Below are positions 43,248 to 50,733 of a DNA stretch of 64,000 nucleotides, in pieces (the stretch's first letter is position 1; every line of letters starts with the position of its first letter). A program made the translations under genes and the position numbers. The DNA is taken from assembly GCA_016713785.1 (NCBI GenBank), contig JADJOM010000003.1, positions 682,001 to 746,000 of the forward strand, written 5' to 3'. The notes beneath the pieces are model-generated. The model saw only the letters and a program-made list of their open reading frames with translations, was not told the origin of the DNA and ran no database searches. Origin of the DNA: Gemmatimonadota bacterium. GTDB taxonomy: Bacteria > Gemmatimonadota > Gemmatimonadetes > Gemmatimonadales > GWC2-71-9.

Positions 43248-44576
43248 ATGCGGATCGCTGCCACACTGTTCAGACTGTCACTCGGCCTGACCCTCGTGAC
43301 GCCCCTGGCGGCCCAGGAGCGGCCCGCCGTGGTCTACCGGCTCGACGTCCACGGGACCATCGAGAACGGCCTGGCCCCCTATCTGGCCAGGGGGGTCCGC
43401 GAGGCCAACGCGGCCGGCGCCGCCGCCATCCTCCTTGACCTCGATACGCCGGGCGGCCGGGTCGACGCCGCCGAACGGATCGCCGACGCGGTCCGTGCCT
43501 CCCGTATTCCGGTCTATGCCTTCGTCAATCCCCGCGCCTACAGCGCCGGGGCCCTGATCGCGCTCAGCACCGACGGCATCTACATGCGCGCCGGGGCCGT
43601 CCTCGGCGCCGCCACGCCGGTCGACGGTCAGGGCACCAAGGCGCCGGAGAAGTACGTCAGCGCCATGCGGGCCGAGTTCCGCGCCCTGGCCGAGGAGCAG
43701 GGGCTCGACCCGCGCATCGCCGAGGCGATGGTAGACGAGAGCTTGGGCGCTCCCGGCCTCGCCGAGCCGGGGCAGCTGGTCACCCTGAGCACCAGTGAGG
43801 CGCTCCGGGTCGGGTACGCCAAGGCCGAGGTGAACACCGAGGCCGAAGCCCTGGCCGCCGCCGGCCTGGCCGGGGCGACCGTGCAGCTGGTGGAGCTCAA
43901 CTGGGCCGAGTTGGTGGTGCGCTTCCTGACCAACCCGGTGGTATCGCCGCTGCTGCTGTCCCTGGGCGTGCTGGCCTTGCTGGCGGAGATCAAGGCGGGG
44001 GCCCACGGCATCGGCCTGCTGGTCGGGTTCGTCTCCCTCGGCCTGTTCTTCGGCTCGAGCCTGGTGCTCGGCCTGGCGGGGCTCGAGGAGGTCATCCTGC
44101 TCGGCCTGGGCGTCATCGCGGTGGCGGTGGAGGTCTTCCTGCTCCCCGGGTTCGGTGTCGCGGGGGTGCTCGGCGCGCTGCTGATCGGCGCGGCGGTGGT
44201 CCTGGCCATGCTTGGCAACTTCCCCTCCGGAGGTGACGTGATGCAGGCGCTCGCCGTGCTTTCCGCGAGCGTGTTCATCACCCTGGCGGTCGCTTACGCC
44301 TGGCTGCGGCACCTGCCCAACAGCGGGCGGTTCACCGGGCTGATCCACCAGGGCCGCGCACAAGCCGCCGAAGGGTACATCTCCGCGCTGCCGCGCCCGG
44401 AGCTGGTGGGCAGGCCCGGGGTGGCGGTGACGGACCTGCGGCCCGCCGGCGTGGCCACCGTGGCGGGTGAGAAGGTGGACGTGGTTACCGAAGGTGAGTA
44501 CATCAAGGCCGGGGCGCGCATCGAGGTGATGCGCGCCGAGGGATACCGGCATGTCGTGCGGCAGGTGCAGGACTAA
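43248..44576 (+). CDS. NfeD-family membrane serine protease (long form)
   Basis: A 442-residue membrane protease. A signal peptide (to about AAQER) precedes a ClpP-fold domain. The Ser-Lys dyad is Ser99 in YSAGALIAL and most likely Lys135 in EKYVSAM. GGRVDAAERIADAV is the usual preceding helix. Transmembrane helices lie at about 220-325, and the C-terminal NfeD OB domain spans about 375-442. A good GAGGAG site precedes ATG 43248. It is followed after 15 bp by floA, the standard NfeD-flotillin pair acting at membrane microdomains. Confidence 0.93.
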   Translation: MRIAATLFRLSLGLTLVTPLAAQERPAVVYRLDVHGTIENGLAPYLARGVREANAAGAAAILLDLDTPGGRVDAAERIADAVRASRIPVYAFVNPRAYSAGALIALSTDGIYMRAGAVLGAATPVDGQGTKAPEKYVSAMRAEFRALAEEQGLDPRIAEAMVDESLGAPGLAEPGQLVTLSTSEALRVGYAKAEVNTEAEALAAAGLAGATVQLVELNWAELVVRFLTNPVVSPLLLSLGVLALLAEIKAGAHGIGLLVGFVSLGLFFGSSLVLGLAGLEEVILLGLGVIAVAVEVFLLPGFGVAGVLGALLIGAAVVLAMLGNFPSGGDVMQALAVLSASVFITLAVAYAWLRHLPNSGRFTGLIHQGRAQAAEGYISALPRPELVGRPGVAVTDLRPAGVATVAGEKVDVVTEGEYIKAGARIEVMRAEGYRHVVRQVQD

Positions 44577-44591
44577 CCCGGAGACAGACAC

Positions 44592-45599
44592 GTGGAAGAG
44601 ATCGGCTCGCTCGCCCCAGGGCTCCTGATCGCCCTGTTCTTCATCGGCTTCATCGGCCTGGTCATCATTTTCCGGTTCATCCCGGTGGGCCTGTGGGTGC
44701 AGGCCATCACCTCGGGGGTCCGGGTGTCGTTCCTGACCCTGTTCGGGATGCGGTTCCGGAAGGTGAACCCCTCCGACATCGTCCTGCCGCTGATCAACGC
44801 CCACAAGGCGGGGCTCGAGCAGGTGACGCTGAACGAGCTCGAGTCGCACTTCCTCTCCGGCGGCAACGTGAGCCGGGTGGTCAACGCGCTCATCTCGGCC
44901 GACAAGGCGGGCATCCCGCTGCCCTTCAAGCAGGCGGCGGCGATCGACCTGGCCGGCCGCGACGTCTTCGAGGCGGTGCAGGTCAGCGTCAACCCGAAGG
45001 TCATCACCACCCCCAAGGTGGCGGCGATGGCCAAGAACGGCATCCAGCTGCTGGCGATCGCGCGGGTGACCGTCCGGGCCAACATCAACCGCCTGGTGGG
45101 CGGCGCCGGTGAGGAGACCATCCTGGCCCGGGTCGGTGAGGGCATCGTGTCGGCCATCGGCTCCGCCGAGACCCACAAGGCGGTGCTCGAGAACCCGGAC
45201 ATGATCTCCAAGACGGTGCTCGCCAAGGGCCTCGACGCCGGGACGGCGTTCGAGATCCTCTCGATCGACATCGCCGACGTGGACGTGGGCAAGAACATCG
45301 GTGCCGAGCTGCAGACCGACCAGGCCGAGGCCGACAAGCGCATCGCCCAGGCCAAGGCCGAGGAGCGGCGGGCGCTCGCGGTGGCGATGGAGCAGGAGTT
45401 CAAGGCGGAGAGCCAGAAGCAGCGGGCGCAGGTGATCGCGGCGGAGGCCCAGGTGCCGCTGGCCATTGCCGACGCGTTCCGCAGCGGCAACCTCGGAGTC
45501 ATGGACTTCCAGCGCTACCGGAACATGCAGGCCGACACCAGCATGCGCGCCTCGATCGCGGGCCAGACCGAGACCGGCGGGCAGGGGTCGGGCACCTAG
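44592..45599 (+). CDS. floA: Flotillin-like protein FloA (UPF0365)
   Basis: A 335-residue SPFH-type membrane scaffold. A membrane hairpin is at about 10-32 (ALFFIGFIGLVIIFRFIPV). Then comes the SPFH-like domain (VSVNPKVITTPKVAAMAKNG) and a helical region with AQAKAEERRALAVAMEQEF. Length and order match B. subtilis FloA. GTG start at 44592. It organises lipid microdomains together with NfeD. Confidence 0.95.
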   Translation: MEEIGSLAPGLLIALFFIGFIGLVIIFRFIPVGLWVQAITSGVRVSFLTLFGMRFRKVNPSDIVLPLINAHKAGLEQVTLNELESHFLSGGNVSRVVNALISADKAGIPLPFKQAAAIDLAGRDVFEAVQVSVNPKVITTPKVAAMAKNGIQLLAIARVTVRANINRLVGGAGEETILARVGEGIVSAIGSAETHKAVLENPDMISKTVLAKGLDAGTAFEILSIDIADVDVGKNIGAELQTDQAEADKRIAQAKAEERRALAVAMEQEFKAESQKQRAQVIAAEAQVPLAIADAFRSGNLGVMDFQRYRNMQADTSMRASIAGQTETGGQGSGT

Positions 45600-46315
45600 T
45601 GCCGCTGCCCCTGCGGGAAGCCGCCGGCATCGAGGGGCTGATTGTCCTCGGCGTCATCTACTTTGTCCTGAACCTGCTGCAGAAGGCGGGGCAGAAGGCG
45701 GCGCGTTCGCGGCCGAGCGCGCCGCCCTCTCCGGTGGAGGCGGAGCCCAGCGGGACCCAGCAGGAGGCCTTGAGCCTCGAGAGCATCCTGCGGGAAATCG
45801 AGAAGGTGAAGACCCAGCGCCGGCCGGAGACACCGGCATCGCGGCCGGCGCCGACCGCGCCGAAACGCCAGGCGCCGCCCCGACGGTCGTCCGCCGGGAC
45901 CGGTCAGGCGCCGCGGCGCTCCCACCCGGCCACCGACCCCGAGCGGGGACCGCTGGGCCGACACGCCGGCCCCGGCCTCCGCAGCCATGAAGAGGTGGAG
46001 GAGCGGGCCAGCTTTGATGATGGGATGGTGCCGGAGGTGGTGCGGTCGGAGAGCGAGGCCATCGCGGCGCTGGAGCGGAAGCGGTCGCGTGTGGAGGTCG
46101 ACCAGGACGACGAGGCGGAGGCGATCGTCCAGCGCCGGATCCGGGAGGCGGAGGCGCGCAACCAGCCGCACAGCGCCCGCGATCACGCCAAGTTCGATGC
46201 GGAGGTCCGCGCCCCGGCGGATCGTGCCCTCGCCGGGCCGCGGTTTGCGCCGGCCAACCTGCGCCAGGCCTTCATCTGGCGCGAGATCCTGGGCCCGCCC
46301 AAGGCCCTGGAGTAG
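45599..46315 (+). CDS. Membrane-anchored protein with disordered linker, unknown function
   Basis: A 238-residue protein. One N-terminal transmembrane helix (about 12-27, GLIVLGVIYFVLNLLQK) is followed by about 150 residues rich in Pro, Arg, Glu and Ala that look disordered. A conserved-looking C-terminal tail reads LRQAFIWREILGPPKALE, a pattern seen after FloA-type genes in some phyla. GTG start shares a base with the floA stop. It may link FloA domains to a cytoplasmic partner; no function is claimed. Confidence 0.7.
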   Translation: MPLPLREAAGIEGLIVLGVIYFVLNLLQKAGQKAARSRPSAPPSPVEAEPSGTQQEALSLESILREIEKVKTQRRPETPASRPAPTAPKRQAPPRRSSAGTGQAPRRSHPATDPERGPLGRHAGPGLRSHEEVEERASFDDGMVPEVVRSESEAIAALERKRSRVEVDQDDEAEAIVQRRIREAEARNQPHSARDHAKFDAEVRAPADRALAGPRFAPANLRQAFIWREILGPPKALE

Positions 46316-46330
46316 TACCGCGGACGCGGT

Positions 46331-46894
46331 CTAGCGGCGGCGCCCGAACTTCTTCTTGTATAGCCCCATGGCGTAGGTGATCGCCTCGCGGGCCTCCTGC
46401 GCGCCCTCGAATCCCCGCGTCCGCGTGGTGACCCCTTCCAGGTCCTTGTAGACCTGGAAGAAGTGCTCGATCTCCTTGAGCATGTGCTGGGGGATGTCGG
46501 CCAGCTCGTTGATCCCCTCCGAATACGGGTCGCTGACCGGCACGGCCAGCACCTTCTCGTCGGCCTTGCCGCGGTCGATCAGGTGAAAGAGCCCGATCGG
46601 GCGGCACTCCACCAGGCACCCGGTGAAGACCGGGATCGTGGTGATGACCAGGACGTCGAGCGGGTCGCCGTCGTCACCGAGGGTGCGGGGGAAGAAGCCG
46701 TAGTCGCCGGGGTAGTGCACCGCCGAGGCGAGCACCCGGTCCAGGCGGAAGATCCCGTAGTCCTTGTCCAGCTCGTACTTGTTGCGGGTGTTGGTGGGGA
46801 TCTCGATGATGGCGTTCACGACGGCGGGCGGTTCGGGCCCGGTCGCGATGTCGTGCCACGGGTGGAGGCCGCGGCCGGAGGATTTTGGTGGCAT
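46331..46894 (-). CDS. ppa: Inorganic pyrophosphatase (family I)
   Basis: A 187-residue soluble pyrophosphatase. The family I elements are NKYELDKDYGIFRLDRVL, YPGDYGFFPRTLGDDGDPLDVLV (with the DxDPxD-type aspartates), and KVLAVPVSDP. Start is taken at ATG 46894, twelve codons inside a longer frame, because the family begins near here and TACTTT lies 7 bp upstream. The C terminus is a basic helix (KKKFGRRR). It drives anabolic reactions by removing PPi. Confidence 0.94.
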   Translation of the reverse strand: MPPKSSGRGLHPWHDIATGPEPPAVVNAIIEIPTNTRNKYELDKDYGIFRLDRVLASAVHYPGDYGFFPRTLGDDGDPLDVLVITTIPVFTGCLVECRPIGLFHLIDRGKADEKVLAVPVSDPYSEGINELADIPQHMLKEIEHFFQVYKDLEGVTTRTRGFEGAQEAREAITYAMGLYKKKFGRRR

Positions 46895-46961
46895 GGGAGA
46901 AAAGTAGCACCCTCCCGGGGTTCCTTGCATATCGGCGGGGCGGGCGTGATACTCCCGCCGG

Positions 46962-47044
46962 GCCCGAGTGGCGAAATGGCAGACGCAGCGGACTCAAAAT
47001 CCGCCGAGAGCGATCTCATGTGGGTTCGACTCCCACCTCGGGCA
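46962..47044 (+). tRNA. tRNA-Leu (CAA)
   Basis: An 83-nt class II tRNA. The acceptor stem GCCCGAG pairs with CTCGGGC, discriminator A. The anticodon stem GCGGA/TCCGC closes loop CTCAAAA with anticodon CAA (decodes UUG). A long variable arm follows, then GGGTTCGACTCCC as the T arm. CCA is not encoded. Its 3' end is a frequent integration target, and island genes follow. Confidence 0.97.
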
Positions 47045-47084
47045 CTGTTGATAAGCTGTTGCAGGGTAGGGGATTCTACGACTG

Positions 47085-47110
47085 ACGGCCGCTCCACTCG
47101 GGGCGGCCGT
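47085..47110 (+). terminator. Hairpin downstream of tRNA-Leu
   Basis: ACGGCCGC (47085-47092) pairs with GCGGCCGT (47103-47110) around a 10-nt loop, followed by TGGCGTTTCG. It is a likely, though weak, terminator for the tRNA transcript. Confidence 0.5.
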
Positions 47111-47264
47111 TGGCGTTTCGGGGCGTCGGTGGACCCGGGGTGGGCCCGAGTTGGGGGACGGCCACCGCGGCGGCGTGCTGACGCGGTCGGGGCGGGGGAG
47201 CGCGTGACCCGAGTCACCGGGCCGTGGCGCGGAATCGGCTACCTTGGCGCCGTGGGACCAGAGT

Positions 47265-47324
47265 TTGACCCTCGGTTGACGTTCCGTTGACGGTCACGCG
47301 GTACCTCCGGCGCAACTTTAGTTG
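47265..47324 (+). promoter_or_regulatory. Three TTGAC direct repeats at 11-bp steps plus a small palindrome
   Basis: TTGAC begins at 47265, 47276 and 47287, exactly one helical turn apart on one strand, and is followed by the palindrome CAACTTTAGTTG at 47313-47324 just upstream of the gene at 47339. This resembles direct-repeat operators of OmpR/PhoB-type regulators. The rest of 47045-47264 holds only the hairpin above. Confidence 0.4.
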
Positions 47325-47338
47325 CTCAGGGTTGGGGC

Positions 47339-48415
47339 ATGATGCGATTTCCGCTGGCAAGGCTCCTCGGGGTGGCTGTTGGCGTGGCCGTCGTTTGGGG
47401 CTGCAGCGAGGTGCTGGCGCCCGGTGTGCGCCGGTTTGACGGGCCCACTGGGCAGGTGATAGACCCCCGGTGCTGCCCTCTGGGTGCCGGCTCGGGGTGC
47501 GGGTGCCCGTCCACCATCTTCGGCAGCTCGAACGGAGGCGGCGACACAGCAGGAGTGGCCATCTATGTGGAGCAGGCGCTGATTTGCCCGACAGACCTCG
47601 GGCGCTCCGGCGGGGCCCCAAATCACCCGAACGGCGGCCCGTGGCCCGATACGGTTGTGGTCTGGGTTGCCGTGGACTCCGGGGGCGAGGGTGGGCACTT
47701 GCCCAACCGCACGGTGACTCTGACGCTCGAAGTAGCGGACAGCTCAGGGACGGGTACGGACGCGCCCTACGGGCACATGCATACCGGGGCCAGCGGCTTC
47801 GCCAAGTCCACCGGCACATTGTCCCAGGCAACCGTCAATACCGGACCGGGCGGAATCGCTGTCATTTCGTACCGGGCAAGCGGCTTGAGCGGCCCGATCA
47901 CCATCAGGGCACAGAGTAGCTCGCCAGTCATTCCCAATGCGGTCACGTTCGCTGTGGGGGTGCCCGGACTCACGATTCTTGCGCCTGGCACCAACTTCGA
48001 TACAATCGGGTCCCTTACGATCCACCCGCTCAATATCGCGGTTGTTCCTGAGATGATTCCAGCGCTTGGGGCCCTCGCCGATTCCTTTCAGGCACGGTTC
48101 GGTCGCAAGTTGGAGTACAACGATGCGTCCCTCCCGCTGGGTGGGAAGTTCGACCTCCGGCGACAGTGGTGGAATGACGACCCGGGGTGCGTGTTCACGC
48201 GAGGGAATGGCACTGTCGTGCCAATTCCGCCAGGGTGTCACCAGGTCCACCGAGCCGGCAAAGACATTGATCTGAGAACGAAGGTCTTCAATGGCACGAC
48301 CTTCGTCCGCGACTTCACCTCGGCTGAGAGCACGCTTGTCGTCACTGTCTGGCAGGAACTGACTCAGCATCGTGTCGGGGTGGAGGGAGATCACTTTCAC
48401 CTTTACTACCACTAG
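47339..48415 (+). CDS. Lipoprotein with LAS-type metallopeptidase signature
   Basis: A 358-residue putative lipoprotein (lipobox VVWGC, Cys22). The middle part, residues about 90-210, is beta-rich with Ig-like character (VTLTLEVADSSGTGTD, YRASGLSGPITIRAQSS). The C-terminal 130 residues carry H-x6-D (His304, Asp311 in HRAGKDIDL) and E-x-D-H-x-H (Glu349, His352, His354 in EGDHFHLYY), the metal pattern of LAS peptidases such as VanX/VanY and MepA. A cysteine-rich segment (PRCCPLGAGSGCGCP) lies near residue 45. GC is lower than in neighbours. Function is inferred only: a cell-wall or peptide hydrolase. Confidence 0.6.
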   Translation: MMRFPLARLLGVAVGVAVVWGCSEVLAPGVRRFDGPTGQVIDPRCCPLGAGSGCGCPSTIFGSSNGGGDTAGVAIYVEQALICPTDLGRSGGAPNHPNGGPWPDTVVVWVAVDSGGEGGHLPNRTVTLTLEVADSSGTGTDAPYGHMHTGASGFAKSTGTLSQATVNTGPGGIAVISYRASGLSGPITIRAQSSSPVIPNAVTFAVGVPGLTILAPGTNFDTIGSLTIHPLNIAVVPEMIPALGALADSFQARFGRKLEYNDASLPLGGKFDLRRQWWNDDPGCVFTRGNGTVVPIPPGCHQVHRAGKDIDLRTKVFNGTTFVRDFTSAESTLVVTVWQELTQHRVGVEGDHFHLYYH

Positions 48416-48432
48416 TTGGTCAGGGAGCGCGC

Positions 48433-49431
48433 GTGTCGAAGATCGGCCTGACCGTTTCGCTTTTCTATGGAGTCAGCGGTCTCTCCGCCCAAGGTGCGCC
48501 GGGGACCAACCTCACTGTGGACGTCTCGGTGAGCGGGGTCGCTCGAAGCCAAGACACGGTCGTGGTGTCCTACAGCGTGTTCAATCAAGGAGCAAGTGCG
48601 GAGCGGCTGCTAGCTCTGACTCTCGAAGCGCCCTCGCCTCCGATCCAGATCATTGCCCCCTTGCCCGGCAGTAGCTGGCACCTGGCGAGCCAGTACGGGG
48701 GGAGGCCTGTTGTCCGGTGGGGGGTTCTGGGAGATAGCATTCTGAGACCTGGCTTTCCGGCACAGACGGTTTCCTTCAAGGCCTCGGGCGTGCTCGGGAT
48801 TGCGGATGCGCACGTCTCAGGATTCGCGCTACCTGTTGTTGAGGAGGACACGTTGCCGTCTGGTGACCCACTGGTGTTCAACTCCGTGCAGATCAAGGCG
48901 GTGGGAGTCGACCCACTGCCGCCGGGATACACGGCTGCCTCACTCACCACCCGCTTGGATAGCCTTCGCAGTGACGCTTGCTCGCTGACCTGGGTTACCA
49001 GCGCTTCCCTTTGCAACACGCTCCACAGCTACCTTATGGCCCAGCCGGCCAACCTCACCCAGTTCAACGCCGACCTCGCCACCAACCACACCACCGGCGG
49101 GTCGGTCAACGACAACGCCTACTGGCTCCTCAAGGCGAATGCCGACTACATCATCAGTATCAGCCCGCCGCCGGTGAATACGGCACTGATCAACCTGAGC
49201 TACGTCTGCGGCAACAAGTTCAAGGTGCGGAATCTCAACACGGTGGCGGTGCCGCTGACGTGGAATGTGGTCAACGGCTCCGAAACCGGCTCCGTGACGG
49301 TGCCAGCGAAATCGCAAGGTGGGGAGCCGGGAAGCGTATTCATCACCACTATTGAGAAGCGCACGCTCCGGCTCTATTACAACGGGCAGCTCATCGCGAC
49401 CGTCGCCAACGGTAACAAGCCGCCCTGCTAG
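48433..49431 (+). CDS. Exported protein of unknown function on the island
   Basis: A 332-residue protein with a short signal peptide (to about LSAQG). An N-terminal beta domain (about 25-140) is followed by a helical middle (SLTTRLDSLRSDACSLTWV) and a C-terminal beta domain with YVCGNKFKVRNLN and RTLRLYYNGQLIATVANG, ending in Cys. GTG at 48433 has GGGAG upstream and lies 17 bp after the preceding gene, so the two are likely co-transcribed. No family is recognised. Confidence 0.7.
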   Translation: MSKIGLTVSLFYGVSGLSAQGAPGTNLTVDVSVSGVARSQDTVVVSYSVFNQGASAERLLALTLEAPSPPIQIIAPLPGSSWHLASQYGGRPVVRWGVLGDSILRPGFPAQTVSFKASGVLGIADAHVSGFALPVVEEDTLPSGDPLVFNSVQIKAVGVDPLPPGYTAASLTTRLDSLRSDACSLTWVTSASLCNTLHSYLMAQPANLTQFNADLATNHTTGGSVNDNAYWLLKANADYIISISPPPVNTALINLSYVCGNKFKVRNLNTVAVPLTWNVVNGSETGSVTVPAKSQGGEPGSVFITTIEKRTLRLYYNGQLIATVANGNKPPC

Positions 49432-49444
49432 CGCACCGTGATGT

Positions 49445-49512
49445 CGGACGCTCGTAAGCGTCCGGAGTGGATGTGACACCGCCCCGGGGCAGCCTGGCCC
49501 GGGGCGGGTGTG
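49445..49512 (+). terminator. Two tandem hairpins at the end of the island genes
   Basis: CGGACGCT/AGCGTCCG (49445-49452 with 49457-49464) is followed by a longer GC stem (ACACCGCCCCGGG at 49476-49488 with its near complement at 49498-49511, one bulged G). A poor T-run follows. They would stop transcription before the antisense integrase remnant. Confidence 0.55.
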
Positions 49513-49800
49513 TTACCGGACCGCAGCGGCGGGGCCGAACAGCAGCGCTTCGCGCGCCACGGCCGCCTTGCGCTTGGTGCCGTCGCCCACGTGGCTGTAG
49601 ACATTAGCGGTGAGGGTGATGGTGGAGTGACCCAGCCGCTCGCTCACCGTCTTGAGGCCCTCCCCGGCCTCAATGCCCAGCGTGGCGCTGTTGTGGCGCA
49701 GCTTGTACACCCGCAGCCAGTGTGCGTTAGGCACCGTCGGGCGGCCTGCCGCGGCCGGGCCTCGCACCAAAGCGCGAACGCCTGACTCGGCATTGCGTCA
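49513..49800 (-). pseudogene. Truncated, probably frameshifted tyrosine recombinase (integrase) C-terminus
   Basis: The frame ending at 49513 encodes the last part of a phage-type integrase: LRHNSATLGIEAGEG carries the R-H of the active site, and ERLGHSTITLTANVYSHV carries the distal His and the tyrosine nucleophile. The N-terminal 250-300 residues are missing. Upstream, PSQAFALWCEA in another frame looks like the region that normally precedes the RH block, suggesting a frameshift near 49720-49760. It cannot make an active enzyme and marks an old integration. Confidence 0.75.
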
Positions 49801-49906
49801 TTCATGAACCTCCGATGAACGGCACGCGAAGGCTGGCGCGTCGTGATTCGCCTCACGGCCATGTGCTCCGGTGCCGCGTAGACTACGCGAAACCTCGGAG
49901 ACTTTC

Positions 49907-50638
49907 ATGACCCGCGTATCCCTCATCGTGCTTGCCGCCGCCTGCGGCGCCGGCCCGCTCGTCGCCCAGACCCGGCGACCCGCCTCCACCCCCGCGCCGG
50001 CGGCTGCGCCCGCGGCGGCCCAGCGTCCGGCTGGCTCCACCCACTTGCTCGGCGGGATGGCCCTCGGCTACAACGCCGGGCGCGGGGCGGACCTCTCCGT
50101 GACGGCGGTCAATCTCTTCAAGAGCTTCCCGCTGCGGCCCCGGCTCTCGCTGCGGTACAACGCCGGGAACGGCGGAAACGCCCAGGGGGCCCGCCACGCC
50201 TTCATCAACGACAACACCAATGGCACCCCGCAGGACAAGAGCCACACCTGGGGCCTCAAGCTCGACCTGCTCTATCCGGTGGGCCTTCTGGCCGGCCACA
50301 ACACCCAGGCTTACCTTGGCCTGCGGAGGGCCTGGTTCACCGGCAATTACCGACTGGTCGGGGCCAATGAGGACTTCGACGTGAAGAGCTCCCCTTGGGG
50401 CTTCGGGGCCGGGCTGGAGACCTCGTATCCGGTGAGCCGTTCGGTGAGCATCAGCCTCACCGCGGGCGCGGACTACTTCTTCGGCAGCCGGATGTACGGC
50501 CACGACACGGCCTACACGCCGAGCGGCAGCGGGCAGGAGAATCCCCGGGCCGGATTCTCCTACTCCGACGCCGATGCGGCCGTGGCCCAACCCAAGTTCA
50601 CCCCGGTCTTCATGGCCGGGCTGCAGTTCCGGCTGTAA
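49907..50638 (+). CDS. Outer-membrane beta-barrel protein
   Basis: 243 residues. A signal peptide (MTRVSLIVLAAACGAGPLVAQ) and an Ala/Pro linker are followed by alternating amphipathic strands (LSLRYNAGNG, HTWGLKLDLLYPVGLLAG, FGAGLETSYPVSRSVSISLTAGADYFFG), ending in an aromatic strand VFMAGLQFRL typical of BAM-inserted barrels. ATG 49907 has GGAG at good distance. Probably an eight-to-ten-strand porin-like or surface protein; ligand unknown. It starts the normal-GC region after the island. Confidence 0.8.
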   Translation: MTRVSLIVLAAACGAGPLVAQTRRPASTPAPAAAPAAAQRPAGSTHLLGGMALGYNAGRGADLSVTAVNLFKSFPLRPRLSLRYNAGNGGNAQGARHAFINDNTNGTPQDKSHTWGLKLDLLYPVGLLAGHNTQAYLGLRRAWFTGNYRLVGANEDFDVKSSPWGFGAGLETSYPVSRSVSISLTAGADYFFGSRMYGHDTAYTPSGSGQENPRAGFSYSDADAAVAQPKFTPVFMAGLQFRL

Positions 50639-50665
50639 CACGGGGCCAGCCGCCGCCGGAAACGG

Positions 50666-50698
50666 GGCCACCGCTTGCGGGCGGTGGCCTCGCTCTTT
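50666..50698 (+). terminator. Terminator after the barrel gene
   Basis: GGCCACCGC (50666-50674) pairs with GCGGTGGCC (50681-50689), then TCGCTCTTTCG. Confidence 0.65.
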
Positions 50699-50733
50699 CG
50701 CGGGGGGCATGGCTCCGGCATACTTCGGCAGCC

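Larger units (their letters stand above)
47045..49800. mobile_element. Probable tRNA-Leu-associated genomic island remnant
   Basis: The segment between tRNA-Leu and a broken tyrosine recombinase has lower GC than its surroundings, two exported proteins with no housekeeping match, and several hairpins. The order tRNA, cargo, integrase remnant is typical of an integrated element. No repeat of the tRNA 3' end was found at the far side, so the right boundary is not fixed. Confidence 0.45.

Noticed and set aside
49513..49770. An intact short integrase
   Set aside because: Only the last part with the R-H, H and Y residues is present; the DNA-binding and N-terminal catalytic parts are missing, so it is called a pseudogene.
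47045..49870. Direct repeat of the tRNA-Leu 3' end that would mark attR of the island
   Set aside because: No copy of the T-arm/acceptor sequence was seen by eye at the far side; the boundary remains open.
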